Below, piece after piece: positions 26,201-32,422 of a DNA stretch of 64,000 nt. Below the pieces are notes generated by a model, which did no database searches, was not told the origin of the DNA, and saw only the letters and a program-made list of their open reading frames with translations. How positions within the stretch are numbered: the stretch's first letter is position 1; each line of letters starts with the position of its first letter. The DNA comes from Myxococcota bacterium (GTDB taxonomy: Bacteria > Myxococcota_A > UBA9160 > UBA6930). The position numbers were made by a program, and so were the translations under genes. The stretch spans positions 124,001 to 188,000 of the forward strand of contig JANQOX010000021.1 in the NCBI GenBank assembly GCA_028285625.1, written 5' to 3'.

Positions 26201-26289
26201 CCGAAGCGAAGGCGCTGGCGGACCAGGGGCGCTGGCCGGGACTGGCCCGGCGGGTCGAACGCGTCGCGTCCGAGCGGACGCCGGCCTAG
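23272..26289 (+). CDS. Winged-helix / AAA ATPase / TPR transcriptional regulator
   Basis: 1005 residues. Residues 1-100 form an OmpR/CadC-type winged helix (VDEEAFALRHGGEPIEIAPL, LETLWPDTVVGEASLSKAVR, RTVRGRGFRIGVPV). A STAND-type AAA module follows: VTLFGRDAELAACDRAR, Walker A LLLAGEPGIGKTGLAEEV (about 143-160) and Walker B LLLFVFDDLHWADEPSLLLL (about 260-279), then the sensor region GGNPFFAHELARGET. From about residue 500 the sequence is TPR/helical repeat up to the end. Such proteins read a ligand or partner through the repeat domain and use ATP-dependent assembly to control transcription. No transmembrane segment. The target genes are unknown; nothing nearby is an obvious regulon. Confidence 0.9.
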   Translation: MRFRFADFEVDEEAFALRHGGEPIEIAPLPLRLLIHLLRCHPTAPSKNELLETLWPDTVVGEASLSKAVRQARAALGEGASDEGVLRTVRGRGFRIGVPVVAVDPDLGDAEAAPRVTLFGRDAELAACDRARAASEQGSLQALLLAGEPGIGKTGLAEEVAARAAAEGALALFGRCSELAGAPAYWPWSQILGDYAARRDEAVLRRELGRAATLVADVVPEIGERLGLSEAPERTPSPQDRFRFFEGVARFVRRASEERLLLFVFDDLHWADEPSLLLLTFLVREAAAARLLLVVTYRDVELVPGSPCEQALAALARTQRVATTLELGGLDRAAIGQLVGSDLGREASDAFVDEVLERTGGNPFFAHELARGETTGAAVPAGVQQVISRRMGDLPTACGALLRCAAVVGREADVPLLALAVDTTPAEALAALEPAERARLVRVEPGAGRVRFAHDLIRETLLSGLAAHERTAWHARVAQALERQHGAHPDPVLSELATHHAASLPVGDPARAVHWAMQAAEQDMRRLAFEPAAEHAALALDGVDRGDASLAPARAGALDLQAEALFRAGRREAALSARWRQVEVARATDDAEQLARAAIGIATAHVLTAGKQGDVARLLRDALRTLGRGRPGLRAQALCWLARQLTWSDEAEDPVALTQQAVDLAQEAEDPDTLAEVLGARGSILEMGGTDADRTQTYEALLRLGRERGAPHFEADALSLRLQHRMELGDPVGIDRDLETCADLAEASAHPFHRAHLARSRAMRALWRGDLDEAERRVGEAAALGAEVDADHAGLVASAQLGALRRLQARSEEIEAGARAAAEAHPAMLSFRCGLAAIALDAGREDEARETLLRLARRGFADLRPRDPNLALQLALLAEVAVALGEAEAAEALAPWLDAYAGRVLSVPNVLTVGAADRHRGAIAGLIGDPDAGEAHLTQAIEIERRMEAGPWLAHALVDRARIRRARGRDDAQADLAEAKALADQGRWPGLARRVERVASERTPA

Positions 26290-27305
26290 TCGCGCGCCGC
26301 GAGTCGGCGGCGTGTCATGCGCCGGGCGAACACCCACACCGGTGCCAGCAGCGCGATCTCCGCACCCAGGCCACAGGCCCGTGTACGGCGTTCTGTGTTG
26401 TCGCCACCGTTCGAGCATTGCGGGTCGGCCGTGCCGAGGGGCGTGCCGCCGTTCACGCTGGCGCCGCCATCGAAGTCGATGTGGCCGTCGCCGTCGTCGT
26501 CCAGGCCGTTCTGGCATTCGGGATCTTCGAAGGTGCGGTTGGCAAAGCCGTTGCAGCCCGGGTCGGCGAGATCGACGAGGCCGTCGCCGTCGTCGTCGAT
26601 CCCATCCGAGCAGGCGGGCAGGTTCGCCTCGAGTACCAGGTCGCCTTCGAACAGCAGCCAGACCGGCGGACAGTCGAGCAGGGCCGGCTCCGCTGCCTGC
26701 ACCGGGATCGTGATCGTCACGGCGAGTCCCGTCGCAATGGGCACCGTGTCGATCGTGGCGACCGCGCCGGTCGCGGCGTCGTTCTCCACGACCTCGGGGT
26801 TGCTGGCGAGGTTGCGCGGGGGGAACGACTCGATCAAGCAGGCTTCACCGCTCGGTGCCAGCATGCCCGCCGTGGCCTCGAACTGGATGGCATCGGCCGG
26901 CACCACCGACCGGTTCGCCCCGGTCGGGGTCGCGGTCAGCAGCGGGCTCGTGAGCGTCACCGCGACGTTCGTGAGCGTCACCGTCACCTCGTCGTTGGGC
27001 CCGACGGCGTCGAGCGTGACGTTCTGCGCCGGGAGCACACCCGGTCCGATGGTGATCGAAGTCGCGACCGGCCCCGGGCCGATCCCCAGCGTGATGGGAA
27101 CGCTGCCCGAGGGCTGCAGCGGGGCCACGTCCTCGGCGGCGACCACTCTCAGGCGCACGGCCGTGGTGGTCGCGGCGCCGTCGGGCTGCACCGTGAGATC
27201 GAGCGCGCGCGAAGCCGGCGATGCGAGCCCGAGGGCGAGGACGACCAGAAGGGTCGACCACCGTGCCGCGCGTCGGCGGCCCATGGGTGCGGGCGCCGCG
27301 ATCAT
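26286..27305 (-). CDS. Exported protein with calcium-type repeats and MYXO-CTERM-like tail
   Basis: 339 residues. The signal peptide is LLVVLALGLASPASRA. The middle is Val/Thr/Pro-rich beta structure. Near the C-terminus are two Asp-rich loops, DGIDDDGDGLVDLADPGC and NGLDDDGDGHIDFDGG, thrombospondin-3/EF-like calcium loops frequent in myxobacterial secreted proteins. The protein ends ACGLGAEIALLAPVWVFARR plus a basic tail: one cysteine, a hydrophobic helix and an Arg cluster, as in MYXO-CTERM (GC_trans_RRR) anchors. The ATG at 27305 overlaps the stop of the upstream gene by ATGA; a second ATG at 27284 is possible. The 3' end overlaps the convergent regulator by 4 bp. Probably on the cell surface; binding partner unknown. 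Confidence 0.8.
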   Translation of the reverse strand: MIAAPAPMGRRRAARWSTLLVVLALGLASPASRALDLTVQPDGAATTTAVRLRVVAAEDVAPLQPSGSVPITLGIGPGPVATSITIGPGVLPAQNVTLDAVGPNDEVTVTLTNVAVTLTSPLLTATPTGANRSVVPADAIQFEATAGMLAPSGEACLIESFPPRNLASNPEVVENDAATGAVATIDTVPIATGLAVTITIPVQAAEPALLDCPPVWLLFEGDLVLEANLPACSDGIDDDGDGLVDLADPGCNGFANRTFEDPECQNGLDDDGDGHIDFDGGASVNGGTPLGTADPQCSNGGDNTERRTRACGLGAEIALLAPVWVFARRMTRRRLAARD

Positions 27306-27961
27306 CGTCGCCCCCGCATGCGGCGCGCGACGGCCACCGCCAGCAGGGCCTCGATCCCCAGCAGGCCGCAGCTCGATCCGCCCAGCACGGGCTCGAGCGG
27401 TACGCGCACGGTCTCGATGACGGCATCCACGTCGAGGGTGGCGACGAGACCGTCTCCGGGCGCCGGCAGCTCCAGGCAGATGGCCTGGGTGGGCAGGTAC
27501 CACGTGAAGCAGCACTCGTTGGTGTGCTCGGCCGGGCCCAGACTGGCGTCGGGCACCATGCGCGCCTCGTCGGGCTGGGGGAGGCTGCACGTCACCGAAG
27601 CGCCGCTGCCGTAGCTGCGCTCGTCGACGTCGCGGATCTCCCACGGCCCCGGTGCGCCCTGCTGGTCGACTTCGTCGAGGTAGAAGTCGGCCTCGATCGT
27701 GCGCGAGGTGCCGCCGGTGTTGTCGAGCACGAAGCAGTGGGTCTGCTCCCACTCGTCGCCCAGGTCGACGGCACTGCTCTCGGTGACCAGCAGGCCGACG
27801 TCGTCCGAGTGGATCACCGGGGGAACCACCACGAGCCCGTCGCACGTTGCTGCGTTCGAGGCGGCCGGGGCAAGTGCCAGCGCCAGCATCACGAGCAGCG
27901 GCGCGAGCCGTTGCGGGCTGGACGGGGGAGCGAACCGCAGGGGAGCAGGAGGGGACGACAT
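27302..27961 (-). CDS. Exported cysteine-containing protein with MYXO-CTERM-like tail
   Basis: 219 residues: signal peptide (LLVMLALALAPAASNA), a beta-rich domain with several cysteines (TCDG, THCFVLDNTGG, VTCSLPQPDEARMV, NECCFTWYLPTQAICLE) likely to form disulfides after export, and a C-terminal tag SSCGLLGIEALLAVAVARRM ending in RGRR. That tail has the same plan as the neighbouring protein (Cys-Gly-Leu, helix with an early Glu, Arg cluster), so both should use one sorting system. Translation is coupled to the next gene by ATGA. No enzymatic motif is seen; an adhesin or surface structural role is plausible. Confidence 0.75.
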   Translation of the reverse strand: MSSPPAPLRFAPPSSPQRLAPLLVMLALALAPAASNAATCDGLVVVPPVIHSDDVGLLVTESSAVDLGDEWEQTHCFVLDNTGGTSRTIEADFYLDEVDQQGAPGPWEIRDVDERSYGSGASVTCSLPQPDEARMVPDASLGPAEHTNECCFTWYLPTQAICLELPAPGDGLVATLDVDAVIETVRVPLEPVLGGSSCGLLGIEALLAVAVARRMRGRR

Positions 27962-28009
27962 CTGGCTCGGTCTCCAACGGGAGCATACCGCGATCGCCGG
28001 GCGCGCCCC

Positions 28010-28165
28010 TCAGCGGAGCCGGCGCCGTGTGCGCAGTGCCGCCCAGCCGATCGCGGCCGCGAACTCGAGGGCAAGCTGCGTACGCTGGTTCTCTTGCACG
28101 CCGTCGCTTGGGGACGAGCGCGGCATGCGCGTCGGGCACGTCGAGGTCTGGTGCGATTCGGGCAT
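28010..28165 (-). CDS. Possible small protein (51 aa)
   Basis: A 51-residue frame (MPESHQTSTCPTRMPRSSPS at its start; ends AAIGWAALRTRRRLR). The sequence AGGAG lies 6 bp before the ATG, an unusually good Shine-Dalgarno site. It lies upstream of and in the same direction as the two MYXO-CTERM-like genes, 48 bp ahead. The N-terminal half is Ser/Pro/Thr-rich and the C-terminal half a basic amphipathic helix. No family recognised, and base composition alone cannot separate it from chance. Confidence 0.4.
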   Translation of the reverse strand: MPESHQTSTCPTRMPRSSPSDGVQENQRTQLALEFAAAIGWAALRTRRRLR

Positions 28166-28245
28166 GGGCCTCTCCTGGCCGGGGCTTCTTCGGGCGTGGT
28201 GCCGGGCCGTTCGGGAGTGGCCTCACGCTACGGCCGCAGCGCGCG

Positions 28246-28288
28246 GGTCACTTGACCGCCCCCGAACCATTGCCTGACCCCCGGGTCA
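28246..28288. promoter_or_regulatory. Pair of palindromes with GGTCA half-sites
   Basis: GGTCA-CT-TGACC (28246-28257) and TGACCC-CC-GGGTCA (28275-28288) are perfect inverted repeats with 2-bp centres spaced 30 bp apart, about three helical turns. Four copies of the same half-site in 43 bp are unlikely to be random and suggest a dimeric regulator. They lie between the 51-residue frame (minus) and the SRPBCC gene (plus, start 28375). Nothing else was identified between 28166 and 28374. Confidence 0.5.
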
Positions 28289-28374
28289 TCCCTCGGCGGT
28301 CTCGGCGCCGCGTGCGCTTCGCCACCACGAGGGCGCCGGGCCCCATCACGACCCATTGATAAGCTCCACGGGCG

Positions 28375-29121
28375 ATGCGAGTCCTCCCCATGGCCTGCTG
28401 GCCCGCGTGGCGAGCTCGACCGCCAAGCGCGCCACGCCGGCTCTTCCTGCTCGCTTGGATCGCGTCGCTTGCCGGGCTGGCGACCGCGGTTTCGAGCCAG
28501 CCCGCCGTCCCCGGCCGCTCCGTCAACGAGCCCGCTCCCCTCGCCGGCGACCGCTGCCTCGCGCTGCTCGACGCCTTCGACGAGCTCGAGTGGGAGCAGC
28601 TCGAACGACGCGAGATCCTGTTGCGCGAGCTGCCTTCGGTTCGCGAGGGAGGCCTGGCCTTCTGCGCGGTGCGCGTGATGGCCGTCCCGCCGGAGCGGGT
28701 GTGGCCGGTGTTGCGCGACTGTCACCGCTTCGACGAGTTCATGCCGCGCGTGCTCGAGGCCGAGCAGCGCGCGACCCCGGACGGTACGCCCACCTGTCGC
28801 ATGCTGACCGACATGCCCATTCCCCTGGGCGACGTCGAGAGCGAGGTTCGGATGCTGTTCGACGATCTCGAAGGGCGCGGCCACCGCCGCCGGTACGACC
28901 TGGTGCGGGGGGACTACCACCACAACCGGGGCGCCTGGATGGTGCTGCCCTGGCCTGCAGACCGAGAGATGTCGCTCGTCTTACAGGAGGCCGACGCACG
29001 GGCGAAGTCGTCGGTGCCCGCCTTCGTGGTGCGCGCCGCGCGCCACCGGCAGCTAAGGGTCGGATGGCGTGCCCTCGAAGCGCGTGCTCGCGATCAGGCA
29101 GGCACCGAGCCCAAGCCCTGA
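28375..29121 (+). CDS. SRPBCC (START/polyketide cyclase-like) family protein, probably exported
   Basis: 248 residues. The first 45 residues are basic then hydrophobic (RRLFLLAWIASLAGLATAVS), a signal peptide or anchor. The SRPBCC fold begins near residue 85 with FCAVRVMAVPPERVWPVLRD followed by CHRFDEFMPRV, the characteristic strand and cap helix; MLTDMPIPLGDVESEVRMLF and YDLVRGDYHHNRGAWMVLPW follow. These proteins bind a hydrophobic ligand in a helix-grip cavity. With a signal, it may shuttle lipid or sterol in the periplasm, but this is inference. The family's usual long C-terminal helix is short and basic. A second ATG at 28390 could be used. Confidence 0.75.
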   Translation: MRVLPMACWPAWRARPPSAPRRLFLLAWIASLAGLATAVSSQPAVPGRSVNEPAPLAGDRCLALLDAFDELEWEQLERREILLRELPSVREGGLAFCAVRVMAVPPERVWPVLRDCHRFDEFMPRVLEAEQRATPDGTPTCRMLTDMPIPLGDVESEVRMLFDDLEGRGHRRRYDLVRGDYHHNRGAWMVLPWPADREMSLVLQEADARAKSSVPAFVVRAARHRQLRVGWRALEARARDQAGTEPKP

Positions 29122-29229
29122 CGGGTGTCCCGGTACGCCCCACATGGATTCCCGGTTTCGCCGCATCCTCAGCGTGCGAACTCGCCTGCACATGGCACAA
29201 TGGCGAGGTCCCACAAGGAGAGTTTCGCC

Positions 29230-29727
29230 ATGGCAGCTCGCAAGAAGAAGACCACTCGTCGCAAGACCACCCGCAAGAAGGCCGCGCGCAGGCCCACGGG
29301 CGCCGACCTGCTGAAGGCGATCGACAAGGAGCTGCAGGATCTCCAGAAGACCATCGACAAGCGCCTGGCTCCGCTCCGCAAGGAGATCGAGAAGGCCGAG
29401 CGCCGGGCCGGCAGCGAGGGCGCGCGCCTGCTTCGCCAGGCCCGCAGGCGGCTGAACGACGTGGAGATCCGGGGTCACTCGGACTGGACGGCGTTCTTGC
29501 GCAAGAGCCGGCGCGATCTATCGAAGGCGATGAGCGAGCTCGAGACTGCCATGCGGCCCAAGCGCAAGACCGCCGCGAAGAAGGCGCGCAAGACCACCAC
29601 GCGCAAGAAGACCAAGGCGACGCGAAAGGCTACGGCCCGCAAGAAGGCTACCGGCCGAAAGAAGACCGCGACCCGCAAGAAGGCCGCTCGGAAGAAGACC
29701 ACGACCCGCAAGAAGGGCGCGAGGTAG
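29230..29727 (+). CDS. Histone H1-like lysine/arginine-rich DNA-binding protein
   Basis: 165 residues. N- and C-terminal tails are made almost entirely of Lys, Arg, Ala and Thr (RKKKTTRRKTTRKKAARR at the start; repeating TTRKK/ARKK units for the last 60 residues), enclosing a helical core (ADLLKAIDKELQDLQKTIDK, RLLRQARRRLNDVE). The tails resemble eukaryotic H1 and bacterial AlgP/HctB proteins, which compact DNA without sequence specificity. AAGGAG 9 bp before the ATG at 29230 decides the start over an upstream frame. Because the tails are encoded by near-repeats of AAGAAG/CGCAAG they are prone to length change. It probably acts on the nucleoid. Confidence 0.85.
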   Translation: MAARKKKTTRRKTTRKKAARRPTGADLLKAIDKELQDLQKTIDKRLAPLRKEIEKAERRAGSEGARLLRQARRRLNDVEIRGHSDWTAFLRKSRRDLSKAMSELETAMRPKRKTAAKKARKTTTRKKTKATRKATARKKATGRKKTATRKKAARKKTTTRKKGAR

Positions 29728-29737
29728 TCGAGCGCCC

Positions 29738-30076
29738 CTAGGCGCCGCGACCGCGGCGGTTGGTCGGCGCGTCGAGGTCGACCCACACCGCGTCGTCTTC
29801 GACGCGCACGGCAAAGCAGGGGATCGGAAACCCGTCGGCGTCTTCGGGCGGGTGCCCCGTGCGCACGTCGAAGCGCCAGCCGTGGGCGGTGCAGGTCACG
29901 ACGCAGCCCTCGAGGGATCCTTCGCTCAAGGGAAGGCCCGCGTGCGGGCACGCGTTCTCCATGGCGTAGACGTCGTCGCCGACGCGAAACAACCCGACCT
30001 CGATGCCCTGCAGCGTGACGCGCAGCCCGCGGCCCGCGGGCAGCGCGTCGAGTCGGGCTACCCGCTCGAAGGCCAT
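29738..30076 (-). CDS. Rieske [2Fe-2S] ferredoxin (NirD/NagB type)
   Basis: 112 residues, a free-standing Rieske domain. Cluster ligands are in NACPHAGLPLSEG (C-x-H) and VVTCTAHGWRFDVRTG (C-x-x-H), spaced 17 residues as in small soluble Rieske ferredoxins; FPIPCFAVRVEDDAVWVDL is the usual last strand pair. It should transfer electrons to an oxygenase or reductase in the cytoplasm. It ends convergently 10 bp from the histone-like gene and is 16 bp downstream of the 428-residue gene in the same direction. No oxygenase partner is adjacent, so its redox partner is unknown. Confidence 0.9.
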   Translation of the reverse strand: MAFERVARLDALPAGRGLRVTLQGIEVGLFRVGDDVYAMENACPHAGLPLSEGSLEGCVVTCTAHGWRFDVRTGHPPEDADGFPIPCFAVRVEDDAVWVDLDAPTNRRGRGA

Positions 30077-30092
30077 GGTGGGATGCCGCGGG

Positions 30093-31379
30093 TCACTGGG
30101 GTTTGGTGATTCGCGGGACCAACTCACCTTCGTGCAGCGCCCAGCCGGCGGCCGCCAGGTTCTTGCGGCAAAGCGGCGACACCCTTCCGCTCAGCCAGAC
30201 CTCGCGGCTGGGAACGTCCGGAAAGCTCGTGGCGAACTCGGAGATGCGCCTGGTCCAGGACACGTAGTCCGCAGGGGCCAGCACCACCAACCCTCCGTCG
30301 TGGCGCCTCGCGGTCAACGGCCCCGGGGCATGCACGTCGGCCACCGGAGCCACCTCCTCGTGGTATCGCCCCAGCATGCGAACCGCGAGGACCACGAAGC
30401 GCGCCTCGTCCTCGGTGCGCGCGGCCAGGGCCCAGTCGAGCAGGCCGAGGTGCCCCGACACGCCCGATACGCTGCGCAGCGCATCGAACAAGGTGGCTTG
30501 CAGCGTGAGCGTGTAGGCCGGGTGCCGAAGCAGCGCATCGATGCTTGCCTGGGGCGCGCCCAGCGAGCGGAGCCCCTCGTCGATGGCGACGCGCAGGTCG
30601 CCAGGCGGCTTGTCCCAGACCCACTGCGTGGCCGTCTGTGTTGCGCTGACGACCATCGAGCCGGGAATCTGTGCGAACCCGATGCGAAGCCCGACCGACC
30701 CCGCAAAGGCCACGCTGGCGACCTCGTCGAGCCGGCTCGAGAGCAGTTCGTTCGTGGTGTAGGGATCGACGCGAAGCTCCTTGGCGAGCTTGCGGCGCTG
30801 CTCGTCCATGCCCAGCACGTCGGCGGTCACGTGTGCGGCCTGTCCCGCGACCTCGGTCGCCTCGTCGGTTCCGAACGACTCGCCGCTGGCCTGTTGTTCC
30901 GACACGCGGTCCTGAACCTTCTGGGCGCCCGTCACGCCCGCGCGCTTCACGCGACCGAAGAAGCGGCCGACCCCTTCCGGGAGCCCTTCGAGGGTCTCTC
31001 GGGGGTGCTGGGCGGCCTGCTTGAGCGCGCTGGCCTTCTTCACGGCCTCGCTCTGCAGCGCTTCGACGAACACGTCGCTCTTGCGGATGGCCTCGAGCTC
31101 GTGCAGCGCGTGGATTTCGCCGAGCCGGATGTCGAGCATGCCCGGGCCGCGCGCCTCGAACGTCCCGTAGGCCGAGTCGATCACGAACTGGAACAGGAAG
31201 CCGTGGGTCTGGACGGCATCCTGCACGGCGTAGAACTCGCCCCGAAGCTTGCCGGGCTCCACCAGGTCGGCGGCCTGCAGCACCGGCGGCGTCTCGAAGG
31301 GGCCCTGGGCCGCAGTGGCGCCAGGAAGCGCGACCATGGCGAAGAGTAGAGCCAGCAGGAGTCGGCGAGGTCGATGCAT
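30093..31379 (-). CDS. Exported protein of unknown function
   Basis: 428 residues with a clear signal peptide (LLLALLFAMVALPGATA). The mature part is largely helical. Recognisable blocks are LRGEFYAVQDAVQTHGFLFQ and FVIDSAYGTFEARGPGMLDI, then a basic segment with FGRVKRAGVTGAQKVQDRVS and a C-terminal part with RRISEFATSFPDVPSREVWL and CRKNLAAAGWALHE. I have seen no catalytic signature. The single C-terminal cysteine is unlikely to be structural alone. It is the first gene before the Rieske gene in the same direction and may share its transcript. No family name can be given. Confidence 0.7.
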   Translation of the reverse strand: MHRPRRLLLALLFAMVALPGATAAQGPFETPPVLQAADLVEPGKLRGEFYAVQDAVQTHGFLFQFVIDSAYGTFEARGPGMLDIRLGEIHALHELEAIRKSDVFVEALQSEAVKKASALKQAAQHPRETLEGLPEGVGRFFGRVKRAGVTGAQKVQDRVSEQQASGESFGTDEATEVAGQAAHVTADVLGMDEQRRKLAKELRVDPYTTNELLSSRLDEVASVAFAGSVGLRIGFAQIPGSMVVSATQTATQWVWDKPPGDLRVAIDEGLRSLGAPQASIDALLRHPAYTLTLQATLFDALRSVSGVSGHLGLLDWALAARTEDEARFVVLAVRMLGRYHEEVAPVADVHAPGPLTARRHDGGLVVLAPADYVSWTRRISEFATSFPDVPSREVWLSGRVSPLCRKNLAAAGWALHEGELVPRITKPQ

Positions 31380-31503
31380 CGCTGCATTCTCGGGGCTGGA
31401 CGGGTCGACGGCAACCGGGAGGCGCGCCAGGGAACCGCTGTGGCGAAGCCGCCCACTTCGACCGCAGTCCGTCTCGACATCGACCGCTCGCAGGGACGCC
31501 CGC

Positions 31504-31920
31504 CTAAGGTTTGCGCGGGTCGAGGCGGTAGATGAACCGGTCGGCGTCGAAGCCGTCGAGCTCGCCGGGTCGTCCGACCAGGACGGCGGTGAGCGGGTAG
31601 ACGCGGCCCGAGAAGCGCGCGCGCACCCGGGGGTCTTCGCGGATGTAGGTGAGCCAGCGCCGGTCTTCTGCCGGGTCGATGTAGAGGTGGCCGTCGCGGA
31701 CGATGTAGTTGAGCTCGACCGAGTAGGGCTGCTCGGGCCGCACCTCGAGGTCGACGAAAGCGTCGTCCACGAAGGACCAGTCGGTCACGGGCTCCGTGAC
31801 CACCTCGCCCGAGAGCGCGCCGCCGGGGATCAGCAGGAAGGGTCCTCCGCAGCCCGGAGCCAGTGAGAGCAGCAGGATGGCGGTGAGCGCGAGCAAGGGA
31901 CGAGGGGCAGCGGTTCGCAT
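31504..31920 (-). CDS. Lipoprotein with a split-barrel (PPOX/FDR-like) domain
   Basis: 138 residues. Signal peptide with lipobox LAPGCGG, so it is probably membrane-anchored in the periplasm. The domain (DGHLYIDPAEDRRWLTYIRE then DPRVRARFSGRVYPLTAVLV) resembles the nitroreductase/FMN split-barrel family used by F420- or flavin-binding proteins, in a shortened form. GAGGAG before the ATG at 31920 fixes the start over a longer frame to 32007. Divergent from the DoxX gene at 32010 with an 89-bp AT-containing control region. Binding of a cofactor is inferred only from fold resemblance. Confidence 0.6.
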   Translation of the reverse strand: MRTAAPRPLLALTAILLLSLAPGCGGPFLLIPGGALSGEVVTEPVTDWSFVDDAFVDLEVRPEQPYSVELNYIVRDGHLYIDPAEDRRWLTYIREDPRVRARFSGRVYPLTAVLVGRPGELDGFDADRFIYRLDPRKP

Positions 31921-32009
31921 GGGACTCTCCTCGGGCGCCGATCGGGGTTGACCTTGAGCGGACGCATAATACCATTGTTCGATCGTATAACGCGCCCCAA
32001 AGGACACTC

Positions 32010-32396
32010 ATGGACCGCAAGACCCTTGGCTACTGGCTCGCGACCGCCCCTTTCGCCCTGATGCTCACGATCAGCGGCGTGGCACACCTGGTCCGGGTGG
32101 AGCCCATCGCCGAGAGCATGGTCGGACTCGGCTACCCCCTCTACGTGATGACGATCCTGGGCGTGGCCAAGCTTCTGGGCGTGGCCGCGTTGGTGGTGCC
32201 AGGCCGTCCGCTGCTCCGCGAGTGGGCGTACGCGGGGTTCACCTTCCACCTGATCGGCGCCACGGCGTCGCACCTGTTCGCGGGCGATCCGCTCGGGCCG
32301 ACGCTGCCGCCGGTGGTGCTCCTCGGGCTGCTGGTCGCGTCGTATCGGCTGCGGCCCGACGACCGCCGGCTCCCGCTCTCGCCCATCGCCGCCTGA
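32010..32396 (+). CDS. DoxX-like four-helix membrane protein
   Basis: 128 residues with four helices: ATAPFALMLTISGVAHL, YPLYVMTILGVAKLLGVAAL, AYAGFTFHLIGATASHLF and PPVVLLGLLVASYRL. This is the DoxX-like architecture with a conserved Gly/Phe pattern in the second helix. Members affect quinone or thiol redox in the inner membrane, but many remain uncharacterised. Divergent from the lipoprotein gene and convergent with the CHAT gene 27 bp downstream. A related DoxX protein occurs at 50287-50670. Confidence 0.8.
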   Translation: MDRKTLGYWLATAPFALMLTISGVAHLVRVEPIAESMVGLGYPLYVMTILGVAKLLGVAALVVPGRPLLREWAYAGFTFHLIGATASHLFAGDPLGPTLPPVVLLGLLVASYRLRPDDRRLPLSPIAA

Positions 32397-32422
32397 GCGT
32401 GCGAAAGGCCCCGGCAACCGGC

